DNA of 64,000 nucleotides. Source: Corbicula japonica (lineage: Eukaryota; Mollusca; Bivalvia; Venerida; Cyrenidae). Of this stretch, positions 12,776-25,870 are shown one piece after another (position 1 is the stretch's first letter; each line of letters begins with the position of its first letter). Location: contig JAZAYU010000001.1 of the NCBI GenBank assembly GCA_038501625.1, positions 5,225,457 to 5,289,456 on the forward strand. The letters run 5' to 3'. The notes beneath the pieces are model-generated. The model did no database searches. It was not told the origin of the DNA and was given only the letters and a program-made list of their open reading frames with translations. The position numbers and the translations under genes were made by a program.

Positions 12776-13383
12776 TGTAATGTAATAGGAAAATTATGAT
12801 AATAATATACAAACATATTAGTTGTTAAACATTTACATTTTAACATATTTATGGCCTTGTTAAGACTAATATCCTTTTCTGGATAACATCAAAATTCTTG
12901 TAGGTATTTTAGCCACAGGTCATTTCATGTCTTCACCTGTATCTATTAATTACATTGGACTCGATCTTGTTATGATTAAGCAAGACGTTATATAACTGTT
13001 AATGTAGTTTATAGATGTTCTTGATGTCAATCTGTCATCTCGAACAGTAATGAGTCTGCATGAACAGTCTAGGGTATTGCATGAAAGCCAGAGATATTGT
13101 TCTGTATATTGGGAAGAGAACGGCCGGACGGCCGGGATGGGCCACGTAAGGCGTTTAGGAGATGGTTTGTTAGTCTTTTAGCTGAATAACTAAATTTTAA
13201 ATAAAAGAAACTTATGACACTTAGAAAGTTATTAGGAATATTTATACTTATAAGAACTGTTTGTTTTACAAGTATTAGATAAACTGTTAAAAGCTTAAAG
13301 ATATATATAGTTATTTCGGAACTTAAAAAGTGTTTGTGTTATTAAACCCTGAGACCTTTGTAAGAATTAACCACTACGTTACA
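12776..13383 (+). repeat. 3' LTR
   Basis: 608 bp, preceded by a purine-rich tract and followed by CAAT, the target duplication, then the interrupted minisatellite. Confidence 0.85.
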
Positions 13384-14160
13384 CAATTAAGGGGTCGTAG
13401 CTTACAAGGACGGACCTTTGTTGTCTGTAAGCCTCGGTGGCATTGAGTGGTCGTGGCTTGCGGGGACGGACCCCTTGTGTGATCGTACTTCGTTAGCATT
13501 AAGGGGTCGTCGCTTGCAAGGACGGACCAGTATTTGTATTTTGCCTCGGTGGCATTAAGAGGTTGTGGTTGGAAGAAACAGACCAGTATTGTCTTTGTGC
13601 CTCGGTGGCATCGAGAGCTTGTGGTTGGAAAGGACGGACCTATATTGTCATTGCGCCTCGGTGGTGTTAAGAGCTGGTGGTTGGAAGGGAATGAGCAGTA
13701 CTGTCATTGTGCCTCGGTGGCATTAAGAGTTTGTAGTTTGGAAGTGTGAGACAAGTATTGTCAATGTGTCTCGGTGGCATAAAGAGCTTGTGTTGAATGG
13801 GTCGGACCGATTTTGTAATTGAGCTTCGGTGGCATAAAGAGCTTGTGGTTGGAAGGGGGAGACCAGTATTTTCATTATGTCTCGGTTGCATTAAGAGCTT
13901 GTGGGTGGATGGGACGGATCTGTATTGTCATTGTGACTCGGTGGCTTTAAGAGCTTGTGGTTGGAAGGGACGGACCAGTACTGTCATTGTCTCGCGGTTG
14001 CATTTAGAGCTAGTGGTTTAAAGGGTCAGACCAGTATCGTCATTGTTTCGGTGGCATTAAGAGATTGTTGTTGGAAATGTCGGACCAGTATCGTTATTGT
14101 GTCTCGGTTGCATTAAGAGCACGTGGTTGGAAGGATTGTCATTGTGCCTCGATTTCTTTA
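13384..14160 (+). repeat. 56-bp minisatellite, right part
   Basis: About 14 units of ~56 bp continuing the array interrupted at 5629. Unit cores read GCCTCGGTGGCATTAAGAG and TTGTGGTTGGAAGG. Open frames in several phases across it exist only because the period is not disrupted by stops. Confidence 0.9.
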
Positions 14161-15731
14161 ATTTAATGCTATAAATTATAATAATGCTGGCCATGCTGGC
14201 TTGGCTTTTTAGAACGGATTAGAATTGAAACGATGCTTAAATTTAGTTGTTGACACATACCTCGAGGTCATGGCTAAGTTTCCTGTTAGGCTTTCCAGTT
14301 TTTATACGGACGCACCGGTATCGACACGACACCACGGTTATGTTGCTTTTTAGGACGATGAATTTTACATAAGCATTCATTCTTTTAGACCAACCAACAA
14401 AATGCAAATGTATTTATAATTATTCTTCGTCTGTTGATTAGTTATTACCTGGAATTAGAGCGGGTAATTTTTAAATGATTCATGGTTAGTGTTATTAAAT
14501 ATCAGTTTATTGTAAAACTTTGGTCAGTTAGACAAAGTGCTTATCAGTGTCTGGTACATTTGGTTTCTTACTAGAGCAGCGTTGGAACAGTTGTTAACTT
14601 GGGCTTGGGTACTGGAATGATTTTCTTTGTGGTATTTAATCTAGGCATTTAGTAAAGGTTTATTTAACTGTATAATGGTTGTATAATATTCCGTTTGGTT
14701 GTTTGTGGACTCGTTTTCAGACAAAAGATCATTGGTCAGTGGCTTATTTTGTGTCGATAGCAGAGGCTCACATGAATCGGTTTTGAAGAGAAGTATATTT
14801 TGTCATGCGATCATAAAATTATACAAGTGCTTTGTTAAAATATTATTTTTTACGTGTTTAATTCGAACGCAAATAATGAATTGTTTTATATTTTCTGGAG
14901 ATCACGGTTTATTATCCTTCTTTGTTTAGCTCGATTGAAATGCTGTCAAATACTAAAAGACATTGTTACGCTTTGTGACAGTCTATATGGAGTATATAGC
15001 CAGTCTATGTAGAATTTGCAAGGTTTTTGGTTTTCCCGGGTTTTTTGACGTTTCGCATGTAGTTCTCGTGCAAATGTGTCTCATATTCTGATTTTTCGTT
15101 ATTTTGAATCACTCGAGGCTAGTATTTGACAGCGAATACATTATGGTTGCTTTCCCACCCGCCCATCCAGCTGGTTTTGTCATCGATGATGTTGAAGTTA
15201 GTTAAATGTTATTTTCATTCGGGAGTACTTGTTTTATCTATGTCGATAATATCATGAATTTAGAATAAATTTCGATCTTGTTCTCAATTTTACACAGTAT
15301 ATTTTAGGTCTGACGTATATTCACAACAGCTCTGAAACCGAGGGGTATTCGTTCGGGATGCCTATTATCCAGGACTAAACAATGAAGTGTGCTTCACCTG
15401 AAATCATTCGACGAACTTTACTGTGCCAAATGTTAATCGTTGAAGTTAAATGGAACTACATGAACCTTAACATGATATTTTTGTGTCGATTCCTTGGATT
15501 TGTAAAGACACATGTGACATAATCAGTGTAAAGATATGACATTATCAGAGTGTTAAAAGAGCATTTGTTACATGTCTATGTTGCATTTGTCACCGGACAT
15601 ATTTATGTCGATTGAAATGCTGTCAAATACTAAAAGCCTATTTCCTATATAGTTCTTGTGTTTTTCTTAGTTTTAGTGTAGTTACAATGGAATTAGTGAA
15701 TAATTGTTTTACTCACGATAATAAGTGAGTA
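14161..15731. other. no gene seen; duplicated intergenic sequence
   Basis: Contains the segment shared with 2861-3078 (at 14962-15150) and a ~120-bp sequence starting TCGATTGAAATGCTGTC (15600-15731), also present as a fragment at 14930-14960 and twice in copy 2. A 76-codon frame at 14699-14929 is preserved in copy 2 (24053-24283) but the copies are too similar for this to mean selection. Confidence 0.5.
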
Positions 15732-16035
15732 AACGGTTTCACACGATTCCATACGATTTATATACGATGTTGACACGTTGAGCTCACTCGTGGAGTGGAC
15801 TTCATGTGCGGTTGTATGTACGGTCTCGTACGGTCTTGTACGATCGCTAATACGATCATTCACGGACATGGAACCCGTGCCTGTTTTTTTTAAGTTTTAA
15901 AAATCATACACGGCTTTCACGGATATACTTGAATGGCCCGAGTGTAACTCGGATAAGGCCACGGTTGGTTCGGTTGTATGTACGGTTTACACGGGTTGCC
16001 AACCGTATAAGCCGTGTGTTCTGTGTGAGACAGGC
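15732..16035 (-). mobile_element. foldback-family element end (solo copy)
   Basis: Reverse-complement counterpart of 664-989, from AACGGTTTCACACGATTCC to CTGTGTGAGACAGGC. It is rich in phased CGTAC/CGTAT motifs. Confidence 0.8.
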
Positions 16036-17649
16036 ATAAAACTAACACTTTTAACAACATCGACAAGCACGAAATGTTTTATTAAATGATATATTTTATG
16101 TTTATTAAATGCTATATACTTATTTAAAAGTAAAATGATTTAATCACAAAAAACTTATTTTAAAATTGAATATAAAAATCAACAACCAAACTATAAATGT
16201 TGGGCGTTCCGCCGTGACTTTGATTTTTGTGTGTTTAGGACGAAGAACTTGAATTACTTGTTAAGAGGAGAAACCTAATGTATTAATTTAGCATGTGGAG
16301 TGCAACATATATTCGTGTGTACAAATAAGATTTTTCTAATTACATTTCAAACTTCCTTAAAGCGGACGTCATTTATAATAACCGTACCTACAGTCGAAGA
16401 GTATTTAACTATTGTTAGTTTCGGAATAAACATTGATCATTACATAAAAAGTTCGCAGTGTATCGAGGAAAGCTGGGGCGGATTACTGTCCTCTTGTAAT
16501 TCGTCTTCTTCAACATTGATATAGTAAACTTGATTTAATTTACAATTTATTATAAAAAAAATCAATATAGTCCAGTAACACATGTTGTTTTGAAATTGCT
16601 TTGTTATACAAATACCAAATGCCTTTAATATATAATAATGAACAGCTTTTAGAAAATGAATTTTGTACGATGAAGATACGTTGAATAAACTTGGAAAAAA
16701 GCTTTAAACTTTGAACTAAAGTTACACACTGAGAAAACCAGTATTGAATTGTCATTATAGTAACCAACCCAACAGCCCAAAATGCTTTCCCTTTCTGCCA
16801 TAGTGCAAATATCAAAACTTGTTAAATCAAGCTGGAGGCCTTGAACACCACCGACGAGCGCTCCCGACCCCCACCTCTGACCATCCAGAAGAAAAAAAAA
16901 TAACGAAAGAATAATAAACCCCAACAATTTTGGTTTGCAGGTTAAAATCAGATGGTAATTAAACACTGTGCATATATCTATGAGCTAGTAAGAGAGCCCG
17001 ACAGTAGACTATATTTTGACAAACACAAAGATGCATTATTCTGGAGTAGTATGTATCTATCTGATAAAGTGTATGCCTGCTTATCGAATATAACCATTGT
17101 TGTATTAATTAATTGTCATAAACACATTGACATAATTCAAACGATACCCCAGTTCGACTTGTGACCTGTATACACTAGAAATGCCATCAATGTCTTTATT
17201 AATTTTATTGGCTATTAGAGTAAGGCTTTGGAGATACTGGGTTAAAGATCATAGCGCTGACATTGGAGACCAGTCTCAAATCTCAAGACCAGTCGCCATT
17301 TCAGCCAATCAGATGCTTGATTTTCGAGACTGGTCTCCAGTTTTAGTTTCGTGATCTTGGGCCTAGGTCCTGCTCGAACTTGTTCGATAACCATGCTAAT
17401 CGAATTTGTTGTTAATCAGACAGCTGATATTATAATTTAACCCGAAATTATTACATAGGCCTACATCTAAAATGTTTGGCCCATCCCGCTCAAAATTAAA
17501 CGCATCCAAGATAATGTGACAAGACAAAATGTGACCAAACTTGGAGAAGGTTATTAGCTCCTGACAGCGGAAAAGTAGTGGGTCAGATGGAATCTCAACT
17601 CACTGGCATAGTTATAACCAATTTTAAACGGTCAAAGTTAAGAAACCCA
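16036..17649. other. no gene seen; duplicated sequence with a snapback repeat
   Basis: AT-rich. Around 17255-17355 is a diverged copy of the snapback MITE (GGAGACCAGTCTCAAATCTC ... GAGACTGGTCTCC). Short frames here have counterparts in copy 2 and no recognisable features. Confidence 0.5.
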
Positions 17650-17735
17650 CTTAGCGCAGTCGGTAAAGACGTTTCAATTCAAGAATATAGACATAAACTC
17701 GTCGGTTTGAATTCATGTTTCTGCCACGTTCAACA
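17650..17735 (+). repeat. tRNA-derived SINE-like sequence (copy 1)
   Basis: Contains a perfect Pol III A box (TTAGCGCAGTCGG) and, about 45 bases later, a B box changed to GGTTTGAATTC; copy 2 at 28704-28790 keeps GGTTCGAATTC. The cloverleaf is not intact, so this is a SINE head or tRNA relic, not a functional tRNA. Confidence 0.6.
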
Positions 17736-18116
17736 TTTTTATATTTTAATTTTAAAATTGCCATTCTCTTACAAATCGCATAGACCGTCTTTTCTGTGTA
17801 TATTACCTGTGTATTATTTTTATAATATTAGCGTGTGCTAAAGCAAAATGCATTTATAACCTAAACAGTTAATTTTGTCACGCATAAAATTGTTAAAAAA
17901 AACACACTATTTAAATAGTATTCTATAACCAGATGTGATAAAAGAGTGAAAAAAGTAAATAAAAACAACAACACTGATTTGATAAACAATATTCAAAAGG
18001 TATTCTAAATCCAGATGTGATAAAATAGTGAACAAAGTGAAAAAGAAGTGATACAAATTTCAAATGAATTCTTACAAATATATTCCAAAAATGTGTATTT
18101 TCACAAAGTGATGTTT

Positions 18117-18185
18117 GTTAGGATTCGAACCGGAAACCTTCAGATCGGTTATCCGACAAGTATACCAATACACCACAACTCACTG
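18117..18185 (-). repeat. tRNA-like relic (minus strand)
   Basis: On the minus strand GGTGTATTGGTATAC resembles a D-arm/A box and CCGGTTCGAATCC a T-arm/B box, with a pairable anticodon-like stem (TCGGA/TCTGA). The loop lacks U33 and the acceptor stem does not pair, so it is a relic. Same sequence in copy 2 at 29173-29241. Confidence 0.5.
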
Positions 18186-19590
18186 ATGTGTAAAGAAATA
18201 TATCAAATTTTCTGGTTTTGTGCCAGTGTTTTTTCCAATGACCTTTACGAAAATTAATGAGGTACCAGGTCAATATTGTTGGACAATATCACAAAAACAT
18301 ACATGCAATGGATGTTTTAAGAAAAACTTTATCGACATACACTTCCCTTCCTCATAATTGAACAATATTTGAACAATGATTAAGAACATTGAAATTAAAT
18401 CGATATAGGTTCAATAAGCACTTCCAAAAGAAATAACGCTAACGGTTGATTAAAAATAAAAACGTATTTGACTTCAACAGTTATGTAGTTTTTTTACTGT
18501 ACTGTGGTATCACAATATTTAGAGGGGGGGGGGGGTAATTTTCGAGTGTTTTTTTTCCAACTAGTGATAGAGAGAAAAATCAAACCCCAGCGAAATTGAA
18601 CCACTAAATATTTAATTATATGAGAATAATTCAAATGCACGATTTATGCCCACGCGCAAATGTCATAAATGTTTTCTCCGCGAAATTGGACCCCGCGAAA
18701 TCAAATGATATTCGGTAATTTTAACTATAGTTCTTTATGTACAAAAATTCAACCCATAGACGAACCGACAATGAAGAATAGACCACTGCCCACGTCTTGC
18801 ATTTGGTCTGATTGTTAAATATATTAATACTAGTACTAATATTATTAACTTCAATAGTAAAATTGTGTTACACTCACCTTCAACGCAGCTCCCAATGACA
18901 ATTATGATGGAAAAAAAAACGTAAACGGTAAGACTTCAGTACTTCGAATAAAAAAAAAACTAATACTTTCAAGACACGGAAGTAAATTGTATTCTACTAT
19001 TCAATTTAAGCATGCGTTTTGCAATAGTAACGTCATTTTATAAGACTAGATAAAAGATTATGAATTTTACCCACAGTTGTGATAAGTGCAGATGCACCGG
19101 CTGATCAGGATCTAAACTGTTCGCTATTCTGCTAAAACACTGATAGAAAGGCATTACAACTGTACATTTACTTTACGCACTTATCCCCCACCCCCATGGT
19201 GGAACCTTTTTCGGAAGAGAGCTGTTATTTCGACGTCTTTCGTCACAATTTAACCGTTAAATTCTCTCAGGAAATTTTAAAGCTGGATGGTCTTTTCTAA
19301 CGCTAGTTTTTTACTCGTAATTCGTATCATATCATAATTCAAGTTTTCAGAAACATGGAACCACAACATTCTCTTTAAACTTAATTTTAAACTTTGCTCT
19401 ATATAGCGACCCAGGCTTTAATATTTTGCCCAAAAAATCTCATACAATTTTCTAGTTTCTCCTTTCTCACTAATATGAAAGCTGAACAAGAGTGCCAAAC
19501 TGACACAAAATACGCCCGTCAAAATGCTGATCATCAACGTTGCGTAACGATCCGATGAAAATTTTTCGACTTGGAGAGCAGATACCGCTA
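18186..19590. other. no gene seen; duplicated AT-rich sequence
   Basis: Contains a run of ten G near 18525 and, at 19098-19130, a fragment of the TTAA-type MITE (GATCAGGATCTAAACTGTTC). No coding region supported. Confidence 0.5.
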
Positions 19591-19599
19591 ATTCAGTTT

Positions 19600-21335
19600 T
19601 TGGACAATTCAAGGGCCATAATTCAGTAGTGCCTGGGGGGATATGGCAGGTTATAGAACTTGGTCGAGATATTATGCCCACCAATATATTCACCAAGTTT
19701 GATAAAGACCGGATGAAAACTCTTTGACTTAGAGAGCGGAACAGTAATTTTGGACAATTAAAAGGCCATAATTCAGAAGTGCCTGGGGGGATTTGGCTGG
19801 TTATAGAACTTGGTCGAGATATTATGCCCACCAACATATTCACCAAGTTTGATAAAGACCGGATGAAAACTCTTCGACTTAGAGAGCGTAAACCCTTATT
19901 TTGGACAATTCAAGGGCCATAATTCAGGAGTGCCTGGGGGGATTTGGCTGGTTATAGAACTTGGTCCAGATATTTTGCCAACCAACATATTCACCAAGTT
20001 TGATAAAGACAGGACAAAAACTCTTTGACTTATAGAGCGGAAACCCAAATTTTGGACAATTCAAGGGCCATAATTCAGGAGTGCCTGGGGGGATTTGGCT
20101 GGTTATAGAACTTGGTCCAGATATTATACCCACCAACATATTCACCAAGTTTGATAAAGACCGGATGAAAACTCTTTGACTTAGAGAGCGGAAACAGTAA
20201 TTTTGGACAATTCAAGGGCCATAATTCAGGAGTGCCTGGGGGGATTTGGCTGGTTATAGAACTTGGTCGAGATATTATGCCCACCAACATATTAACCAAG
20301 TTTGATAAAGACCGGATGAAAACTCTTTGACTTAGAGAGCAGACACAGTAATTTTGGACATTTCAAGGGCCATAATTCAGGAGTGCCTGGGGGGATTTGG
20401 CTGGTTATAGAACTTGGTCCAGATATGCCCACCAACATATTCACCAAGTTTGATAAAGACAGGACAAAAACTCTTTGACTTATAGAGCGGAAACCCAAAT
20501 TTTGGACTATTCAAGGGCCATAATTCAGGAGTGCCTGGGGGGATTGTGCTGGTTATAGAACTTGATCGAGATATTATGCCCACCAACATATTCACCAAGT
20601 TTGATAAAGACCGGATGAAAACTCTTTGACTTAGAGAGCGTAAACCCTTATTTGGACAATTCAAGGGCCATAATTCAGGAGTGCCTGGGGGGATTTGGCT
20701 GGTTATAGAACTTGGTCCAGATATTATGCCCACCAACATATTCACCAAGTTTGATAAAGACAGGACGAAAACTCTTTGACTTAGAGAGCGGAAACCCAAA
20801 TTTTGGACAATTCATGGGCCATAATTCACGAATGCCCGGGGGGATTTTGCTGGTTATAGAACTTGGTCGAGATATTATGCCCACCAACATATTCACCAAG
20901 TTTGATAAAGACAGGATGAAAACTCTTTGACTTAGAGAGCGTAAACCCTTATTTTGGACAATTCAAGGGCCATAATTCAGGAGTGCCTGGGGGGATTTGG
21001 TTGGTTATAGAACTTGGTCGAGATATTATGCCCACCAACATATTCACCAAGTTTGATAAAGACCGGATGAAAACTCTTTGACTTAGAGAGCGGAAACAGT
21101 AATTTTGGACAATTCAAGGTCCATAATTCAGGAGTGCCTGGGGGGATTTGGCTGGTTATAGAACTTGGTCGAGATATTATGCCCACTAACATATTCACCA
21201 AGTTTGATAAAGGTCGGATGAAAACTCTTTGACTTAGAGAGCGGAAACCCTGTGGACGCCGCCCGCCCGCCCGCCCGCCCGCCGCAGGTGTTCCCATAAT
21301 ACGTCCCGTTTTTCAAACGGGCGTATAAAAATTAG
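19600..21335 (+). mobile_element. ~146-bp tandem array with GC block and terminal hairpin (Helentron/pearl-like), copy 1
   Basis: About 11 units of ~140-150 bp, each with GGGCCATAATTCAGGAGTGC, a GTTATAGAACTTGGTC core and ACTCTTTGACTTAGAGAGCG. The array ends in (GCCC)n at 21256-21285 and a hairpin ACGTCCCGTTT-TTC-AAACGGGCGT at 21301-21324, then TATAAAAATT. Tandem core, tetranucleotide block and 3' hairpin match the layout of bivalve pearl/CvA elements (non-autonomous Helentron relatives). Long minus-strand frames across it are a by-product of the period. Confidence 0.7.
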
Positions 21336-22129
21336 CACAACTGAACCCATCAAGTGCTCAACACAGCATTAGTAACATGAGCGAAAAGTGTAGACCCAGG
21401 TCTGCCTGCAAATTCTCATAGGCACAGTTCTCACTATCCAGTCACATAAACCCAGTTCATAAAAAATATGTTAAAGACCCTATGAGCAATGAATGGATTG
21501 GCCGAGATTGTTATGTAGGTAAGGGTGGCGAGTTTGAGGTTTACCATCAACATATACTGAACTGAAATAAACTGAAATGAACTTGAAACACAACTGTACA
21601 ATACTTACTATTTCTTTATACCAGTGGTTTATTTCCTAATTGTGATCGAAAATGATGATGGTTAAATACATTTTGTTCAAATTGATTCACGACAGTTTAG
21701 CATCTTTATGTTTTTACCTTGAATTTCTGTTTCAGTTTTTTGGCTATTTCAAATGTAAATTTTATGAAAATGTACTTATTCTTGTATGTCCTTGAAACCG
21801 AATATCACTTAGGCATACATATGTACTAGTATTTAATATTATGGTTTCCTGTACACGCACATAATTTTTATTATATAATATATATATATGAATGCTTCTT
21901 GCAGGCAGTAGTATCTATATCGTAACGAAAAATTAATATTACATTGAAACGGAAATATATTATTTCGGTCTGAAACACAAGCACACAAAAATGTTATTTA
22001 ATATCACATACTTTATTTCCGAATTGAGATTTTCTGACTAGTTAAAACTGATACAAAACTGATACTGCTGGCTGAAATCTGTTATACGACTCTAGCTTTT
22101 TTTGGTTTTTGTTAAGAAAGGAAGGGATT

Positions 22130-22736
22130 TGTAATGTAATAGGAAAATTATAATAATTTACAAACATATTAGGTGTTAATCATTTACATTTTAACATATT
22201 TATGGCCTTGTTAAGACTAATATCCTTTTCTGGATAACATCAAAATTCTTGTAGGTATTTTAGCCACGGGTCATTTCATGTCTTCACCTGTATCTATTAA
22301 TTACATTGGACTCGATCTTGTTATGATTAAGCAAGACGTTATATAACTGTTAATGTAGTTTATAGATGTTCTTGATGTCAATCTGTCATCTCGGACAGTA
22401 ATGAGTCTGCATGAACAGTCTAGGGTATTGCATGAAAGCCAGAGATATTGTTCTGTATATTGGGAAGAGAACGGCCGGACGGCCGGGATGGGCCACGTAA
22501 GGCGTTTAGGAGATGGTTTGTTAGTCTCGTGGCTGAATAACTAAATTTTAAATAAAAGAAACTTATGACACTTAGAAAGTTATTAGGATTATTTATACTT
22601 ATAAGAACTGTTTATGTTTTACAAGCATTAGATAAACTGTTAAAAGCTTAAAGATATATATAGTTATTTCGGAACTTAAAAAGTGTTTGTGTTATTAAAC
22701 CCTGAGACCTTTGTAAGAATTAACCACTACGTTACA
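22130..22736 (+). repeat. LTR (copy 2 of the 3' LTR)
   Basis: 607 bp, preceded by AAGAAAGGAAGGGATT and followed by CAAT and minisatellite. It came with the segmental duplication, so it is not an independent solo LTR. Confidence 0.85.
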
Positions 22737-23510
22737 CAATTAAGGGGTCGTAGCTTTCAAGGACGGACCTTTGTTGTCTGTATGCCTCGGTGGCATTGAG
22801 TGGTCGTGGCTTGCGGGGACGGACCCCTTGTGTGATCGTACTTCGTTAGCATTAAGGGGTCGTCGCTTGCAAGGACGGACCAGTATTTGTATTTTGCCTC
22901 GGTGGCATTAAGAGGTTGTGGTTGGAAGAAACAGACCAGTATTGTCTTTGTGCCTCGGTGGCATCGAGAGCTTGTGGTTGGAAGGGACGGACCTATATTG
23001 TCATTGTGCCTCGGTGGTGTTAAGAGCTGGTGGTTGGAAGGGAAGGAGCAGTACTGTCATTGTGCCTCGGTGGCATTAAGAGTTTGTAGTTTGGAAGTGT
23101 GAGACAAGTATTGTCAATGTGTCTCGGTGGCATAAAGAGCTTGTGTTGAATGGGTCGGACCAATATTGTAATTGAGCTTCGGTGGCATAAAGAGCTTGTG
23201 GTTGGAAGGGTGAGACCAGTATTTTCATTATATCTCGGTTGCATTAAGAGCTTGTGGGTGGATGGGACGGATCTGTATTGTCATTGTGACTCGGTGGCTT
23301 TAAGAGCTTGTGGTTGGAAGGGACGGACCAGTACTGTCATTGTCTCGCGGTTGCATTTAGAGCTAGTGGTTTAAAGGGTCAGACCAGTATCGTCATTGTT
23401 TCGGTGGCATTAAGAGCTTGTTGCTGGAAATGTCGGACCAGTATCGTTATTGTGTCTCGGTTGCATTAAGAGCACGTGGTTGGAAGGATTGTCATTGTGC
23501 CTCGATTTCT
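22737..23510 (+). repeat. 56-bp minisatellite (copy 2)
   Basis: Same number and order of units as 13384-14160 with scattered base changes, so no unit gain or loss since duplication is obvious. Confidence 0.9.
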
Positions 23511-25200
23511 TTAATTTAATGCTATAAATTATAATAATGCTGGCCATGCTGGCTTGGCTTTTTAGAACGGATTAGAATTGAAACGATGCTTACATTTAGT
23601 TGTTGACACATACCTCGAGGTCATGGCTAAGTTTCCTGTTTGGCTTCCCAGTTTTTATACGGACGCACCGGTATCGACACGACACCACGGTTATGTTGCT
23701 TTTTAGGACGGTGAATTTTACATAAGCATTCATTCTTTTAGACCAAACAACAAAATGCAAATGTATTTATAATTATTCTTCGTCTGTTGATTAGTTATTA
23801 CCTGGAATTAGAGCGGGTAATTTTTAAATGATTCATGGTTAGTGTTATTAAATATCAGTTTATTGTAAAACTTTGGTCAGTTAGACGAGAATGCTTATCA
23901 GTGTCTGGTACATTTGGTTTCTTACTAGAGTAGCGTTGGAACAGTTGTTAACTTGGGCTTGGGTACTGGAATGATTTTCTTTGTGGTATTTAATCTAGGC
24001 ATTTAGTAAAGGTTTATTTAACTGTATAATGGTTGTATAATATTCCGTTTGGTTGTTTGTGGACTCGTTTTCAGACAAAAGATCATTGGTCAGTGGCTTA
24101 TTTTGTGTCGATAGCAGAGGCTCACATGAATCGGTTTTGAAGAGAAGTATATTTTGTCATGCGATCATAAAATTATACAAGTGCTTTGTTAAAATATTAT
24201 TTTTTACGTGTTTAATTCGAACGCAAATAATGAATTGTTTTATATTTTCTGGAGATCACGGTTTATTATCCTTCTTTGTTTAGCTCGATTGAAATGCTGT
24301 CAAATACTAAAAGCCTATTTCCTATATAGTTCTTGTGTTTTTCTTAGTTTTAGTGAAATTACAATGGAATTAGTGAATGATTGTTTTACTCACGATAATA
24401 AGTGAGTAAATAAAATTATTCACGTTTGACATTGTTACGCTTTGTGACAGTCTATATGGAGTATATAGCCAGTCTATGTAGAATTTGCAAGGTTTTTGGT
24501 TTTCCCGGGTTTTTTGACGTTTCGCATGTAGTTCTCGTGCAAATGTGTCTTATATTCTGATTTTTCGTTATTTTGAATCACTCGAGGCTAGTATTTGACA
24601 GCGAATACATTATGGTTGCTTTCCCACCCGCCCACCCAGCTGGTTTTGTCATCGATGATGTTGAAGTTAGTTAAATGTTATTTTCCATCGGGAGTACTCG
24701 TTTTATCTATGTCGATAATATCATGAATTTAGAATAAATTTCGATCTTGTTCTCAATTTTACACAGTATATTTTAGGTCTGACGTATATTCACAACAGCT
24801 CTGAAACCGAGGGGTGTTCGTTCGGGATGCCTATTATCCAGGACTAAACAATGAAGTGTGCTTCACCTGAAATCATTCGACGAACTTTACTGTGCCAAAT
24901 GTTAATCGTTGAAGTTAAATGGAACTACATGAACCTTAACATGATATTTTTGTGTCGATTCCTTTGATTTGTAAAGACACATGTGACATAATCAGTGTAA
25001 AGATATGACATTATCAGAGTTTTAAAAGAGCATTTGTTACATGTCTATGTTGTATTTGTCACCGGACATATTTATGTCGATTGAAATGCTGTCAAATACT
25101 AAAAGCCTATTTCCTATATAGTTCTTGTGTTTTTCTTAGTTTTAGTGTAGTTACAATGGAATTAGTGAATAATTGTTTTACTCACGATAATAAGTGAGTA

Positions 25201-25371
25201 AACGGTTTCACACGATTCCATACGATTTATATACGATGTTGACACGGTTGAGCTCACTCGTGGAGTGGACTTCATGTGCGGTTGTATGTACGGTCTCGTA
25301 CGGTCTCAAACGGTCTTGTACGATCGCTAATACGATCATTCACGGACATGGAACCCGTGCCTGTTTTTTTT
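25201..25371 (-). mobile_element. foldback-family element end, first piece
   Basis: Equivalent to 15732-15890, interrupted after the T-run at about 25371 by the 1.57 kb insertion. It has an extra CGGTCTCAAA unit around 25300, an expansion of the phased motif. Confidence 0.8.
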
Positions 25372-25799
25372 CGGCGTTAGCTGTCTAAGCTCACTTTTGA
25401 CCTAGTTTTCGACCAATGAAATATTGTAAATAAAACTTATTATGCAGCGGGAAAATCAAATAGATTATTTTGATTGGTTATTAGTGGGTCTCGTTAATGA
25501 TTACCGTAACGATTTTTATATTGTGTGTTAGTATTTACATGGCACATATATGTTCGGGCATTTTCGTTTTTAAAAGCGATAATTGTATTGGAGAAAAAAG
25601 TATTTACGGTATAAATAACCAGTTAAGTCAATTGATGGCTTAAATACGATTTTATATGGAATATTCATGGGTGTCAGGTAAACACTCGAGTACAATACAC
25701 AGTGTAAAACGACAGAGAAGTGCAGATATTTCTGGTTCTTACTGGTTCCTTTCTAGTTCCTTTGATACTGATTGTTAATTTCAAGTCCAGATATTCAAA

Positions 25800-25870
25800 T
25801 CGCCTTGGTGTAGTGGTTATCACACACGCCTGTTAAGCGGAGGCCCCGGGTTCAATACTCGGGAGGGACA
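25800..25870 (+). tRNA. tRNA-like sequence / pseudo-tRNA (anticodon-loop CTGTTAA, Asn-like)
   Basis: 71 bp with A box TGGTGTAGTGGTTA, B box GGGTTCAATACTC, a pairable T-stem (CCGGG/CTCGG) and a T5 Pol III terminator right after. The loop reads CTGTTAA, which would give anticodon GTT. Only 3-4 of 7 acceptor pairs form and two anticodon-stem pairs fail, so it is more likely a tRNA-derived repeat than a working tRNA. Confidence 0.45.

Larger units (their letters stand above)
5630..13383 (+). mobile_element. LTR retrotransposon, non-autonomous (no gag/pol)
   Basis: Two same-orientation LTRs (5630-6244 and 12776-13383), beginning TG and ending CA and nearly identical over about 610 bp, flank 6.5 kb. 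The 4-bp direct repeat CAAT lies outside both (5626-5629 and 13384-13387) and both outer flanks are the same minisatellite, so this is a single insertion. A polypurine tract AAAGAAAGGAAGGGA abuts the 3' LTR; TGGCGCC at 6257 may be part of a primer-binding site, though 12 bases from the LTR. No gag, protease, RT or integrase frame exists, so it resembles a LARD-type element. It contains a nested inverted-repeat element (8941-12243). Confidence 0.85.
12328..21753 (+). repeat. tandem segmental duplication, copy 1 (9.4 kb)
   Basis: Starts TGTAAATTTTATGAAAATG inside the LTR element and runs to 21753, where the same start sequence begins again. It holds, in order: TA microsatellite, 3' LTR, minisatellite, foldback-element end, tRNA-derived sequences and the ~146-bp array. 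Compared with copy 2 it has a long TA tract, lacks a 1.57 kb insertion and has a ~120-bp deletion at about 14960. Confidence 0.92.

Noticed and set aside
13534..14021. Repeated frames with HRELVVGRDG-like peptides
   Set aside because: They are translations of the 56-bp minisatellite in several phases and on both strands, with no start context or conservation beyond the repeat.
19418..21316. Several overlapping minus-strand frames of 60-142 codons with repeated VNMLVGIISRPSSIT-like peptides
   Set aside because: Produced by the ~146-bp tandem array, whose period happens to keep one frame open; the same in copy 2 (30488-32388).
22130..22736. Independent solo LTR
   Set aside because: Its flanks (purine tract on the left, CAAT and minisatellite on the right) equal those of the 3' LTR at 12776, so it came by segmental duplication.
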